Assembly: GCA_964466385.1 (NCBI GenBank)
Contig: CAYXNM010000059.1
Coordinates: forward strand, 1-16,380
From: UBA5972 sp964466385
GTDB lineage: Bacteria; Pseudomonadota; Alphaproteobacteria; Rhodobacterales; Rhodobacteraceae
Direction of reading: 5' to 3'
DNA: 16,380 bases
The first letter of the stretch is position 1. Each line of letters opens with the position of its first letter. This document shows positions 1 through 6,837 of the stretch, one piece after another. The notes beneath the pieces were generated by a model. That model searched no databases and was not told the origin of the DNA. It worked only from the letters and a program-made list of their open reading frames with translations. A program made the translations under genes and the position numbers.

Positions 1-122
1 GCGGGCGCCACCCCACGGGCAGGCGCAGGGCCGTGCGGGGATGGATTGAACCGGGCAAACCTCAACGTCCCCTTAAAGCCGTCGCACACAATTCGGAGGG
101 TCGGTCAGCCGGGCCAAGGATA

Positions 123-749
123 TCAGGCGTTTTTGTCATCTTCCGACAATATCCCAAGGCCGCGCAGATAGACGCCGATCCCGCTTTCCAGCAGGTCTTC
201 GGGGGAAAAGGGCGCCCGTGCACCCGGTTCACCGCGGGCGAAAAGCTCGACCACGCCGTGGCTCATGGCCCAGATATGCTGCGTGACCATGGTCGGGGGC
301 GGGCGGCGATCGGGTGGCAGATGCGCCATCAGTTCCTCGGTCGCCTTGGACAGAACGGACATCGCCCGGTTGGACGCCTGCGCCAGCGACGGGTCGCTGT
401 TGATCCTCAGACCGCTTTCAAACATCGCGATGTAATGGCCCGGATGCTTGCGCGCAAAGGCCAGATAGGCACGCCCCGTCGCCTCGAACGAGGCCAGCGC
501 CGAGGGTGCCCCTTTCCGATAGGCGAATTGCATCAGATCGGCGAATATTTCAAAACCCTGCCGTGCACATTCCGCAATGATGTCTTCCTTGCCCGAAAAG
601 TGGCGGTACGGCGCGGCCGGCGAGACCCCTGCGGCCTTTGCCGCCTCGGCCATGGTGAAGCCTTGCGGGCCGCGTTCCTGCAAGAGCTTCAGGGTCGCGC
701 CGACCAGGGCCTGCCTCAGATTGCCATGGTGGTATCCGCGTTTATGCAT
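123..749 (-). CDS. TetR/AcrR family transcriptional regulator (WHG-type C-terminal domain)
   Basis: A DNA-binding repressor-type protein of 208 residues. The N-terminal TetR helix-turn-helix spans about residues 13-58, with the recognition part GVSPAAPYRHFSGKEDI at 41-57, which is typical of the family. The C-terminal half contains HIWAMSHGVVELFARGE (158-174), matching the W-H-G pattern of the TetR_C_33 ligand-binding domain. I chose the ATG at 749 because the HTH preamble (MHKRGYHHGN) begins there; the frame stays open upstream to 854, but that part would lie inside ppk2 and looks non-coding. The start lies inside the 3' end of ppk2 (8-base overlap), so translation is probably coupled. No operator is visible and the ligand is unknown. 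It is the last gene of the minus-strand run, so it may control a target elsewhere rather than its own operon. Confidence 0.9.
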   Translation of the reverse strand: MHKRGYHHGNLRQALVGATLKLLQERGPQGFTMAEAAKAAGVSPAAPYRHFSGKEDIIAECARQGFEIFADLMQFAYRKGAPSALASFEATGRAYLAFARKHPGHYIAMFESGLRINSDPSLAQASNRAMSVLSKATEELMAHLPPDRRPPPTMVTQHIWAMSHGVVELFARGEPGARAPFSPEDLLESGIGVYLRGLGILSEDDKNA

Positions 750-1611
750 GCCAAAGATCCGGTCCGCCGGCGATCCCGGGGTCGGGCCTCCTGGCAAATT
801 CCGGGTTCCTGCCGGTGTAGTCGAACTGGCAAAGGACGGCACGGATGGCGGCAACCCGCGCGCGGCGCTTGTCGTCCGCCCGGATGACAGTCCAGGGTGC
901 GGTTTCGCTGTGGGTCATGTCCAGTGTTTCGCCGATGGCGCGGGAATAGTCGTTCCATTTTGTCAGCCCGGCGACGTCGATGGACGAAAGTTTCCACTGT
1001 TTCAGGGGATCGCTTTCACGTTTGAGAAACCGGCGGAGTTGTTCGGCGCGACCCACGTTCAGCCAGATCTTGACCAGATGGATACCATCCTTGACCAGCA
1101 TCTTTTCAAACGGGGTGACCTGATCGAAGAACCGTGCGCGTTCTTCGTCGGTACAGAACCCAAAGACGTTTTCGATCACGCCGCGATTGTACCACGAGCG
1201 ATCAAAGAACACGATTTCGCCCCGCGCGGGCAGGTGGTGGATGTAGCGCTGAAAATACCATTGCCCGGTCTCGCGGTCCGAAGGCTTTGAAAGGGCCACG
1301 ACTTTTGCCGACCGGGGATTGAGAAACTCGCGAAAGCGTTTGATCGTACCACCCTTGCCAGCGGCATCGCGGCCTTCAAAGACAATTGCGATGCGTTGGC
1401 CGCTTTCGCGTGCCCAGGACTGGAGTTTGACAAGTTCGATCTGAAGGCCATAAAGACACGCCTCGTAGGTCTTGGCATTCCACCGTTCAGGATAAGGAAA
1501 ACCCGGCGTCAGAATGTCGTTCCTGCCTGCCGATTTGATGGTCGCGCGCATGTCCGGCGAAATATCTTCGTCAAAAAACCGGCTGATCTCACCATCAAAG
1601 GGCAGTTGCAT
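742..1611 (-). CDS. ppk2: Polyphosphate kinase 2 (PPK2 family)
   Basis: A soluble kinase that transfers phosphate between polyphosphate and nucleoside (di)phosphates. Seen in the 289-residue product: Walker A GRDAAGKGG at about 80-88, Walker B-type VFFDRSWYNR at about 134-143 with the catalytic Asp near 137, and the lid-region arginines and KRESDPLKQWKLSSID segment (about 197-212), all hallmarks of single-domain PPK2. Length fits the approximately 270-300 residues of class I enzymes. Known for the family: members use ADP or GDP, and which one cannot be read from the sequence. The start is the ATG at 1611; a TTG one codon upstream is also in frame, but AAGGAG is six bases before the ATG. It follows the alpha/beta hydrolase by 24 bases and overlaps tetR by 8, so it is probably co-transcribed with metA. 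Confidence 0.95.
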   Translation of the reverse strand: MQLPFDGEISRFFDEDISPDMRATIKSAGRNDILTPGFPYPERWNAKTYEACLYGLQIELVKLQSWARESGQRIAIVFEGRDAAGKGGTIKRFREFLNPRSAKVVALSKPSDRETGQWYFQRYIHHLPARGEIVFFDRSWYNRGVIENVFGFCTDEERARFFDQVTPFEKMLVKDGIHLVKIWLNVGRAEQLRRFLKRESDPLKQWKLSSIDVAGLTKWNDYSRAIGETLDMTHSETAPWTVIRADDKRRARVAAIRAVLCQFDYTGRNPEFARRPDPGIAGGPDLWHA

Positions 1612-1617
1612 CAAATT

Positions 1618-1623
1618 CTCCTT
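1618..1623 (-). promoter_or_regulatory. Shine-Dalgarno of ppk2 (AAGGAG)
   Basis: A perfect AAGGAG lies six bases upstream of the ATG at 1611. It decides between that ATG and the adjacent in-frame TTG at 1614. It is the strongest ribosome-binding site in the metA-to-tetR run, so ppk2 may be translated better than its neighbours. Confidence 0.75.
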
Positions 1624-1635
1624 GGGCCAAAGCGA

Positions 1636-2595
1636 TCAGGGTTGCGGTGCAGTCAACCCCACGCGTTGATGAACCCGGTCGATGGCGGCGATGACTTCCT
1701 TGATATTGGTATGATGGGGCATATGTCCAACCCCGTCCAGCACGGTGACGTTGATGCCCTTGATCTGACCGGCCAGGATTTTCGTGTGGATTTCGTAAGG
1801 GACGATCGTGTCGCCGGTCCCGTGGATCGCCTCAACCGGGATGGCAATCTCGCTGTAGTGGGGGACCAGTTCGCGGATCTGCGCCTTGAGCGCTGCCACC
1901 TGCAACCCGTTGGCGCGTTGCGTCGCGCGGCGCAGCGTAAGACCTGTCCCGACATAATCAGCGTATCCTTTGGTGATGGGCTGGGGCGCGAATATTTCCG
2001 CAAGCGACTGCGCCACCACCGAATTGGGCGGAAAAGCCGAGACCAGCAACCGAAAGACCGGCCCGCTCAACGGATTGACGTTGAGCTTGTAGGTCGTTCC
2101 CAAGGGTGTCGACCAGACATTAGAAGGTGCCGAAACCAGCACGAGCCCGGCAACCATGTCCGGTTGCTCAACCGTCCAGTCAAGTGCGACCGAACCGCCG
2201 AAACTTTGCCCCAGAAGGTAAATCCGATCGTACCCCAGCTTTCGCACGGCCGCTGCCAGCAGGGCGGATTGCTCACTCAGGGTTGCGCCCTTGTGCCCAA
2301 TGGGGGGCGTATAGCCCAGGCCGGGCCGGTCGACGCTGATGACGGTGAAGCGATCCGCAAGCCGACCCGACAGCTTGAACGTCATGTCCCGCAGGTTTCC
2401 GCTGGCCCCGTGAATCAGCACGATCGGAGGGCCGGACCCCTCAACCGTCAGATGTACCCTTGTTCCCATGACCTCAACGAACGTCCCCAATGGGGGGGAC
2501 TTGGCTTCGGCCGCAGCTTCGTTGCGGTTGGCCCGCAGGAACATCCAAAGCGTCAGCGCGACCAGGATCAGGAGGAGTGCCAGAATCCACTTCAT
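1636..2595 (-). CDS. Membrane-anchored or exported alpha/beta hydrolase
   Basis: A 319-residue alpha/beta-hydrolase-fold enzyme. Residues 1-20 form a hydrophobic segment (KWILALLLILVALTLWMFL) with no clear signal-peptidase site, so an N-terminal membrane anchor is likely. The oxyanion-hole HGASG is at 62-66, the nucleophile elbow GQSFGG at 129-134 (Ser131), the probable acid Asp262 in HGTGDTIVP, and the catalytic His291 in GVGHMPHH. The catalytic triad therefore looks complete. The substrate is unknown; hydrolases of this shape include esterases, lipases and epoxide or haloalkane hydrolases. The MetX homoserine acetyltransferase, which has the same fold, does not fit: length, membrane anchor and motifs differ. 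The start codon overlaps the metA stop codon as ATGA (2592-2595), which indicates co-transcription and coupling. Confidence 0.88.
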   Translation of the reverse strand: MKWILALLLILVALTLWMFLRANRNEAAAEAKSPPLGTFVEVMGTRVHLTVEGSGPPIVLIHGASGNLRDMTFKLSGRLADRFTVISVDRPGLGYTPPIGHKGATLSEQSALLAAAVRKLGYDRIYLLGQSFGGSVALDWTVEQPDMVAGLVLVSAPSNVWSTPLGTTYKLNVNPLSGPVFRLLVSAFPPNSVVAQSLAEIFAPQPITKGYADYVGTGLTLRRATQRANGLQVAALKAQIRELVPHYSEIAIPVEAIHGTGDTIVPYEIHTKILAGQIKGINVTVLDGVGHMPHHTNIKEVIAAIDRVHQRVGLTAPQP

Positions 2596-3515
2596 CTTTG
2601 TTCACCAATTTCTTCGATCTTGTAAGGCGTCGTCTGGTAAATCTGATTGATCCAGTTGCCATAGAGCAAATGACCATGGCTGCGCCAACGGTTTTCCGGC
2701 GGATTGTTCGGATTATCGTCCGGATAATAGTTGACGGGAACATTGATGGCCGTGCCTTGGGCGACGTCCCGATCATATTCCTCTTTCAGGGTCTGGCTGT
2801 CATATTCGAAATGGTTGAAGATATAGAGCGCGCGGTGCGCCCTGTCTTCGACCAGACAGGGGCCGACGTCATCTGACCCCAACAGGACATCCAGACCCTT
2901 GGCCGCATCGATTTCATCCCTGCGCATTTCGGTCCATCGGCTGACGGGGATGACGAAATCGTCCGAAAACCCGTTGAGATAGGGCGAGGCGGGCGCTTCG
3001 TTCTGGTGGCGAAAACAGCCAAATGCCTTGTGGTCCAGCATATGTTTTTGCACGCCGTGAAAGTGGTTGATCATGGCCATCCCGCCCCAACAGACCCCAA
3101 AGGTCGAATGCACGTTGGTCTGGGTCCAGTCCATGACCTCTTTCATCTCTTCCCAGTAATTCACATCTTCGAACTCCAGATGCTCGATGGGAGCGCCGGT
3201 TATGATCAGCCCGTCAAGCTTGCGCGCCTTGACGCTTTGAAACGACTGGTAAAACGAATCCATATGGACAGCCGAGGTGTTACGCGACCGGTGCCCGGTC
3301 ATGCGGATCAACGTCAGTTCGATCTGCAACGGTGTCGCGCCAACCAGGCGCGAAAACTGGGTTTCGGTCTGGATCTTCTTGGGCATCAGGTTCAAGAGTC
3401 CGATCTGAAGGGGCCGGATATCCTGCCGCGCGGCCTGAGCGTCCGACATCACCATGACGCCCTCGTCGCGGAGGATGTCAAAAGCGGGCAGGTTTGCGGG
3501 TATCTTGATCGGCAT
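2592..3515 (-). CDS. metA: Homoserine O-acyltransferase, MetA family (probably acetyl-CoA specific)
   Basis: Catalyses acylation of L-homoserine, the first committed step of methionine synthesis. The 307-residue product is full length. Catalytic Cys142 sits in FGVCWGGMA and the His235/Glu237 pair in FNHFEY, as known for the MetA (class-I glutamine-amidotransferase-like) fold. The specificity position in TGAPIEHLEFEDV carries Glu111. In published work on MetA enzymes Glu at 111 goes with acetyl-CoA and Gly (Escherichia coli) with succinyl-CoA, so I infer homoserine O-acetyltransferase activity; many databases still label such proteins succinyltransferase. It begins 38 bases after the stop of the upstream ATPase, with a weak AAGAAG ribosome-binding site. 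I see no SAM-II riboswitch in that short gap, so any methionine control must lie upstream of the ATPase or elsewhere. Confidence 0.95.
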   Translation of the reverse strand: MPIKIPANLPAFDILRDEGVMVMSDAQAARQDIRPLQIGLLNLMPKKIQTETQFSRLVGATPLQIELTLIRMTGHRSRNTSAVHMDSFYQSFQSVKARKLDGLIITGAPIEHLEFEDVNYWEEMKEVMDWTQTNVHSTFGVCWGGMAMINHFHGVQKHMLDHKAFGCFRHQNEAPASPYLNGFSDDFVIPVSRWTEMRRDEIDAAKGLDVLLGSDDVGPCLVEDRAHRALYIFNHFEYDSQTLKEEYDRDVAQGTAINVPVNYYPDDNPNNPPENRWRSHGHLLYGNWINQIYQTTPYKIEEIGEQR

Positions 3516-3553
3516 GGGTTCTTCTTGGGTTGGACAAGGGCGGGGTTAAGGCT

Positions 3554-4438
3554 TCAAACGGTGTCAAGCGCACGAGAGATCATGCTGTCAAGGTCCGCGC
3601 AATCCCGGACCCCGGCAATATCGCGGGCGCTGACGGTGACGCCCCAGTTCCGGGCGATCGACCGATAGATCGGCAAACGATGATCCAGGCACTGGCGATA
3701 AGCCCAGACCATGAACGCATCCGGATTGGTTCCGGCGTGATCCTGTTCGTTTTCGTGCCCATAACGCGACCACAGATCGTCCAGAAAAGCCGCGCCAAAA
3801 TACATGGGCTTGGGGGCGGCGGAAAAGCGTTTGACCAGTTCTTCGGCGTGATCTTCGTCGCCCTTGATCCAGACCAGCAGCAGGTTGTCCGAAAGGGTCG
3901 ACAGGACCGGATCGGACGGATCGTCCGGGTCGACGACTTCACAGATCGACCCGCCGGAATCACAGACGAAATGGTCGTACCCGTAAAGCGCCTGCGCGCG
4001 ATCGATGAAATAAGGTGTGTCCAGCAGTGCGGAAATCTCGGCCTGTCGGTGTTGTTCCTGGCGTTTCTTGTATTCACCAAAAGATATCCCACCCCGTGCC
4101 GGATCGCCAGGTTTGCCCATGTAGGTCGAGAGCGGCGCAAGGTTGTCAAAAGTGATGTTGGAGCCGATGTAGATTGAATCGCCGCGCAGCAGATCGCGCA
4201 GAAAAGGGGTGCGCATCGCCTCGGCCTTGAAATTGTCCACGATGTGTTCCCCCATGTAGCGCGTGCCGATGCGGTAATCGACCGAGTAGTGAAACCAGTT
4301 TCCGGTTTCGCGCAGGATGTTGGAGACATGGGTTTTCCCAAGCCCAGACATGCCAAAAAACAGAACGCGCCTGTTGCTGGAGGCCTGCCATTCGCCCGAG
4401 GTTTGGTAATACATCGACACATTCCGGTTTTTCGTCAT
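3554..4438 (-). CDS. P-loop NTPase of unknown function
   Basis: A 294-residue soluble protein with a Walker A motif GMSGLGKT at 29-36, preceded by a hydrophobic strand (RRVLFF), as in nucleotide kinases and small ATPases. FVCDSGGSICEVVD (about 157-170) is a plausible Walker B or acidic strand. The rest is rich in aromatic and charged residues and has no membrane segment. I do not recognise a characterised homologue; I recall similar ATPases near metA in roseobacters, but this is memory only. The frame is open up to 4552, which would place the start only 15 bases from the divergent desaturase and inside its promoter. I therefore prefer the ATG at 4438, with the ATG at 4414 as an alternative. 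It probably heads the run leading into metA. Confidence 0.75.
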   Translation of the reverse strand: MTKNRNVSMYYQTSGEWQASSNRRVLFFGMSGLGKTHVSNILRETGNWFHYSVDYRIGTRYMGEHIVDNFKAEAMRTPFLRDLLRGDSIYIGSNITFDNLAPLSTYMGKPGDPARGGISFGEYKKRQEQHRQAEISALLDTPYFIDRAQALYGYDHFVCDSGGSICEVVDPDDPSDPVLSTLSDNLLLVWIKGDEDHAEELVKRFSAAPKPMYFGAAFLDDLWSRYGHENEQDHAGTNPDAFMVWAYRQCLDHRLPIYRSIARNWGVTVSARDIAGVRDCADLDSMISRALDTV

Positions 4439-4531
4439 TCTGTTCGCGCGGTTTAGCCCGGAAAGACGAATGAAATCAATTCCAAAGCCCGAAATGCCGG
4501 AATTCGGCCGGAATGTACCGCGACGTTTGAA

Positions 4532-4561
4532 TTGACGCGTCACGACCCGCATGCCTAGATT
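4532..4561 (+). promoter_or_regulatory. Candidate sigma70-type promoter of the desaturase
   Basis: TTGACG (4532-4537) and TAGATT (4556-4561) are separated by 18 bases and point to the desaturase. The expected transcription start falls at or within a base or two of the ATG at 4568, and no Shine-Dalgarno is visible before that ATG, so the mRNA could be leaderless. This was found by eye only. Confidence 0.4.
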
Positions 4562-4567
4562 GACGCC

Positions 4568-5515
4568 ATGACACCGGGAAAAGAGTACCTTTCGTCAGGG
4601 GAAATACGCACGCTCGCACGGCGCTCCGATCTGATGGGGGCCTTGATGATCCTGCACGCTTACGGCGTTATTGCGCTGGCTGTGGCGGTGTTTGGGCTTC
4701 TTCCCAATCCGGTGACCTTGGTGCTGGCGGTCATGATCATCGGCTCGCGTCAGTTGGGGATCGCCATTCTGATGCACGACACGGCGCACCGTGCCTTGTT
4801 CAGGACAGGCTGGCTGAACGAGTTTGCCGGGGTCTGGCTGCTGGGCAATCCCATCCTGGCCGATCTTCTGGCGTATCGCCATTATCATCTGACCCATCAC
4901 CGCTTCACCCAGACCGACAAGGATCCCGATATCGTCCTGTCAAAACCCTTTCCGACGACCCGCGCCAGTTTGACGCGCAAATTCTTCCGCGATCTGACCG
5001 GCCAGACGGGCGCCCGCCAGATCGGATCGCAAATCGCACAGTCGCTCAGGCTTGCGGGGGATCGTGACGCGGTTGAAGAGGCAACGCGTCAGGCGCAGGC
5101 GTTCAAGGGGCAGGGGCTGGCAAGACCCCTTGTTGCCAACCTGGTGCTGTTTGCGGTCTTTTGGGCCGTTGGGGCCTGGTGGTGGTGGTTTGCCTTCTGG
5201 CTGTTGCCGTTGATGACGTGGTTTCAACTGGTCCTGCGCGTTCGCAACATTGCCGAACACGCCATGACCGAGTTTTCCGAAAACCCGATGACCAACGTGC
5301 GCACCACGCGCGCCAATCCGCTGATGGCGCTGCTCGTCGCGCCTTACTGGGTCAATTACCATCTGGAACATCATCTGGTCATGCACGTTCCCTGCTGGAA
5401 CCTGCCAAAGCTCCACCGCATGATGATCGCCAAGGGGCATGGCGGAAAGATGAACATCGCGCCCGGATATTTTTCCGTTCTGGCCAAGGCAGGGTGGCGA
5501 CGCAATCCTGCTTAG
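4568..5515 (+). CDS. Membrane fatty-acid desaturase family protein
   Basis: A 315-residue integral membrane di-iron enzyme. The three histidine boxes are present: HDTAH (70-74), HYHLTHH (105-111, containing HxxHH) and HLEHH (265-269), plus an extra His231 in RNIAEHAMTE. Hydrophobic segments at about 24-44, 47-70, 88-103, 188-212 and 250-262 bracket the boxes as expected, with the boxes on the cytoplasmic side in known members. It should introduce double bonds or hydroxyl groups into lipid-linked or other acyl substrates; which substrate and position cannot be read. An unusually tryptophan-rich stretch (GAWWWWFAFW, 202-211) lies in the second membrane pair. It is transcribed away from the ATPase and ends tail-to-tail with the EamA gene, overlapping it by four bases. 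Confidence 0.92.
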   Translation: MTPGKEYLSSGEIRTLARRSDLMGALMILHAYGVIALAVAVFGLLPNPVTLVLAVMIIGSRQLGIAILMHDTAHRALFRTGWLNEFAGVWLLGNPILADLLAYRHYHLTHHRFTQTDKDPDIVLSKPFPTTRASLTRKFFRDLTGQTGARQIGSQIAQSLRLAGDRDAVEEATRQAQAFKGQGLARPLVANLVLFAVFWAVGAWWWWFAFWLLPLMTWFQLVLRVRNIAEHAMTEFSENPMTNVRTTRANPLMALLVAPYWVNYHLEHHLVMHVPCWNLPKLHRMMIAKGHGGKMNIAPGYFSVLAKAGWRRNPA

Positions 5516-6381
5516 GAGCGCACCTTCAGTTCTGAACGGATATTGACCAGATTGGCCCCAAGGATGATCGCCGCACCGACGAAGACCAGCGTGTCAAAGG
5601 GTTCCTGATAAAACAGCATGCCAATCGCTGCGGCGAGGGGAAGTCGGGCAAAGTCCATGGGGAAAACGATGATCGCCGGGGCGATCTGAAGTGCGCGCGT
5701 GATACAGAAATGCGCGAAAAGTCCAGCAACACCGATCACCAGCACCCATGGGACAAGATGCACCGAGGGCACGGCGAAATCTCCGTCGTAGCCGGCCAGA
5801 ACAATTCCAAAGACGGCCTGCATGACCGTCAGCCAAAAAAGGATACAGGTCGTTGATTGTCTGCGCGTCAAAAGCTTGGTCGCAACGGCGGACCCTGTAA
5901 ACCCGATGGCGCTGAGCGCGGCCGCCATGATCCCCGGTGAAATGTTCAGATCGCCCGGATGGACAACGATCAGAATGCCCGCGAACCCGACCATGGCCGC
6001 CATCAGCCGCGATCGTGTCCAGTTTTCGTTCAGGAAAACCGGCGCGACGATGGCGACCCACACGGGCACGGAAAACTCGAACGCGAAAACCTGCGGCAAA
6101 GTGGCCGCTGTCAGGGCATAAAACCACAGGTTCTGCCCCGCGAAATGGCTGGCGTTGCGCAAAGTATGCAGGCCGAATTGCTGCGTGGATATCTGGCGAA
6201 GCGTGCCTGAATACCCCCCGATCACCAGAACGATGACGATCCCCAGCACGGAGCGGTAGCTCATCAGTTCGAACGTATCAAGCTCGACCGAGACCGCGCG
6301 CCCCGCAACTGCCATGGACGTAAACGACACCACGGCGCCGGACATCCAGAATGCGGCCGTGACCGGCTGGGAAGCGTTCAT
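5512..6381 (-). CDS. EamA-family (DMT superfamily) membrane transporter
   Basis: A 289-residue permease-like protein with about ten hydrophobic segments arranged as two EamA repeats (roughly residues 5-137 and 148-283). Near-repeat features such as FAFEFSVPVWVAIVAPVFLNENW in the first half and FPMDFARLPLAAAIGMLFYQEPF in the second match the usual conserved fourth-helix region followed by an acidic residue (the segments run from about 98 and 241). Members export or import amino acids, nucleosides, purines or other metabolites; the substrate here is unknown. Its ATG overlaps the stop of the upstream COG3650-like gene (ATGA, 6378-6381), so the two are translated from one message. The 3' end overlaps the convergent desaturase gene by four bases, leaving no room for a separate terminator. 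Confidence 0.9.
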   Translation of the reverse strand: MNASQPVTAAFWMSGAVVSFTSMAVAGRAVSVELDTFELMSYRSVLGIVIVLVIGGYSGTLRQISTQQFGLHTLRNASHFAGQNLWFYALTAATLPQVFAFEFSVPVWVAIVAPVFLNENWTRSRLMAAMVGFAGILIVVHPGDLNISPGIMAAALSAIGFTGSAVATKLLTRRQSTTCILFWLTVMQAVFGIVLAGYDGDFAVPSVHLVPWVLVIGVAGLFAHFCITRALQIAPAIIVFPMDFARLPLAAAIGMLFYQEPFDTLVFVGAAIILGANLVNIRSELKVRS

Positions 6382-6758
6382 TCAGTGCCGGTGCGACAGC
6401 ACCCCGTCAACACGATTGCGGCGGACCCGTCTTGTGTCAGGACATCCGCGGACATGTCGTAATCCTGCCCCTCGAGCTGGCAATGATCCCGATCCACGAT
6501 CACGATGGCCGTATCGGTTCGCGCAATCAGCGTAAACGCTTTGGGCCAGTCCCGGTTGAGCGCCGAAGCCGATTGCGGAATGTCAAAGCGCACGGGGTGC
6601 TTGAAATCAAGATCCCCGATCTTGTCCTTGATCCCCAGTTTCCATTCGGGGTTTTCGCCACGGCAAATCAGGTTTTCAGCGTCCTCCGCCCAAAGCGCAA
6701 CCGGCAAGAGCGCCCCCACGACCACCGCTGGCAGAATGCTGTTCATCAACCGCATCAT
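6378..6758 (-). CDS. Small exported protein, COG3650-like
   Basis: A 126-residue protein with a clear signal peptide: Met-Met-Arg, a hydrophobic core at about 7-23 and a probable cleavage site after LWA (24). The mature part begins with ICRGENPEWKLGI (31-43) and ends with a CQLEGQDYDMSADV (93-106) and LTGCCR (117-122) pattern. This resembles the uncharacterised COG3650 domain, whose members carry a RG-x-EP-x-W motif early and a GC motif at the end; assignment is by memory of the motif. Four cysteines (32, 93, 120, 121) could form periplasmic disulfides. I chose the ATG at 6758, because GGGACGAGGA precedes it; the frame is open to 6806, but the added residues are not signal-peptide-like. It is translationally coupled to the EamA gene. 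Confidence 0.7.
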   Translation of the reverse strand: MMRLMNSILPAVVVGALLPVALWAEDAENLICRGENPEWKLGIKDKIGDLDFKHPVRFDIPQSASALNRDWPKAFTLIARTDTAIVIVDRDHCQLEGQDYDMSADVLTQDGSAAIVLTGCCRTGTE

Positions 6759-6822
6759 TCCTCGTCCCTTTTTTATCAGTGAAGGGCAGCAAAATCGGAT
6801 TGGCAACCCGTTTTTTGTGCTC

Positions 6823-6837
6823 CCGGATCAAATCCGG
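6823..6837. other. Small hairpin directly after the M23 stop codon
   Basis: A perfect 6-base stem (CCGGAT / ATCCGG) with a 3-base loop begins immediately after the M23 stop codon on the minus strand. It is not followed by a U tract in the minus-strand direction (GAGCAC and then an A run follow), so it is not a canonical intrinsic terminator. It could be an mRNA 3' stabilising stem or chance. Confidence 0.35.

Noticed and set aside
1..122. Partial gene at the left edge
   Set aside because: No frame on either strand gives a recognisable protein in this short stretch, and no terminator or RNA gene was visible.
1396..2625. Plus-strand open frame (409 codons)
   Set aside because: Antisense to ppk2 and the alpha/beta hydrolase, both of which have intact catalytic motifs. 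Composition is that of a shadow frame.
3516..3553. SAM-II or other methionine-related riboswitch before metA
   Set aside because: The gap is only 38 bases and lacks the expected conserved elements; none was seen upstream of the ATPase gene either.
6823..6837. Intrinsic terminator after the M23 gene
   Set aside because: The stem is short and is followed by an A run, not a T run, in the direction of transcription.
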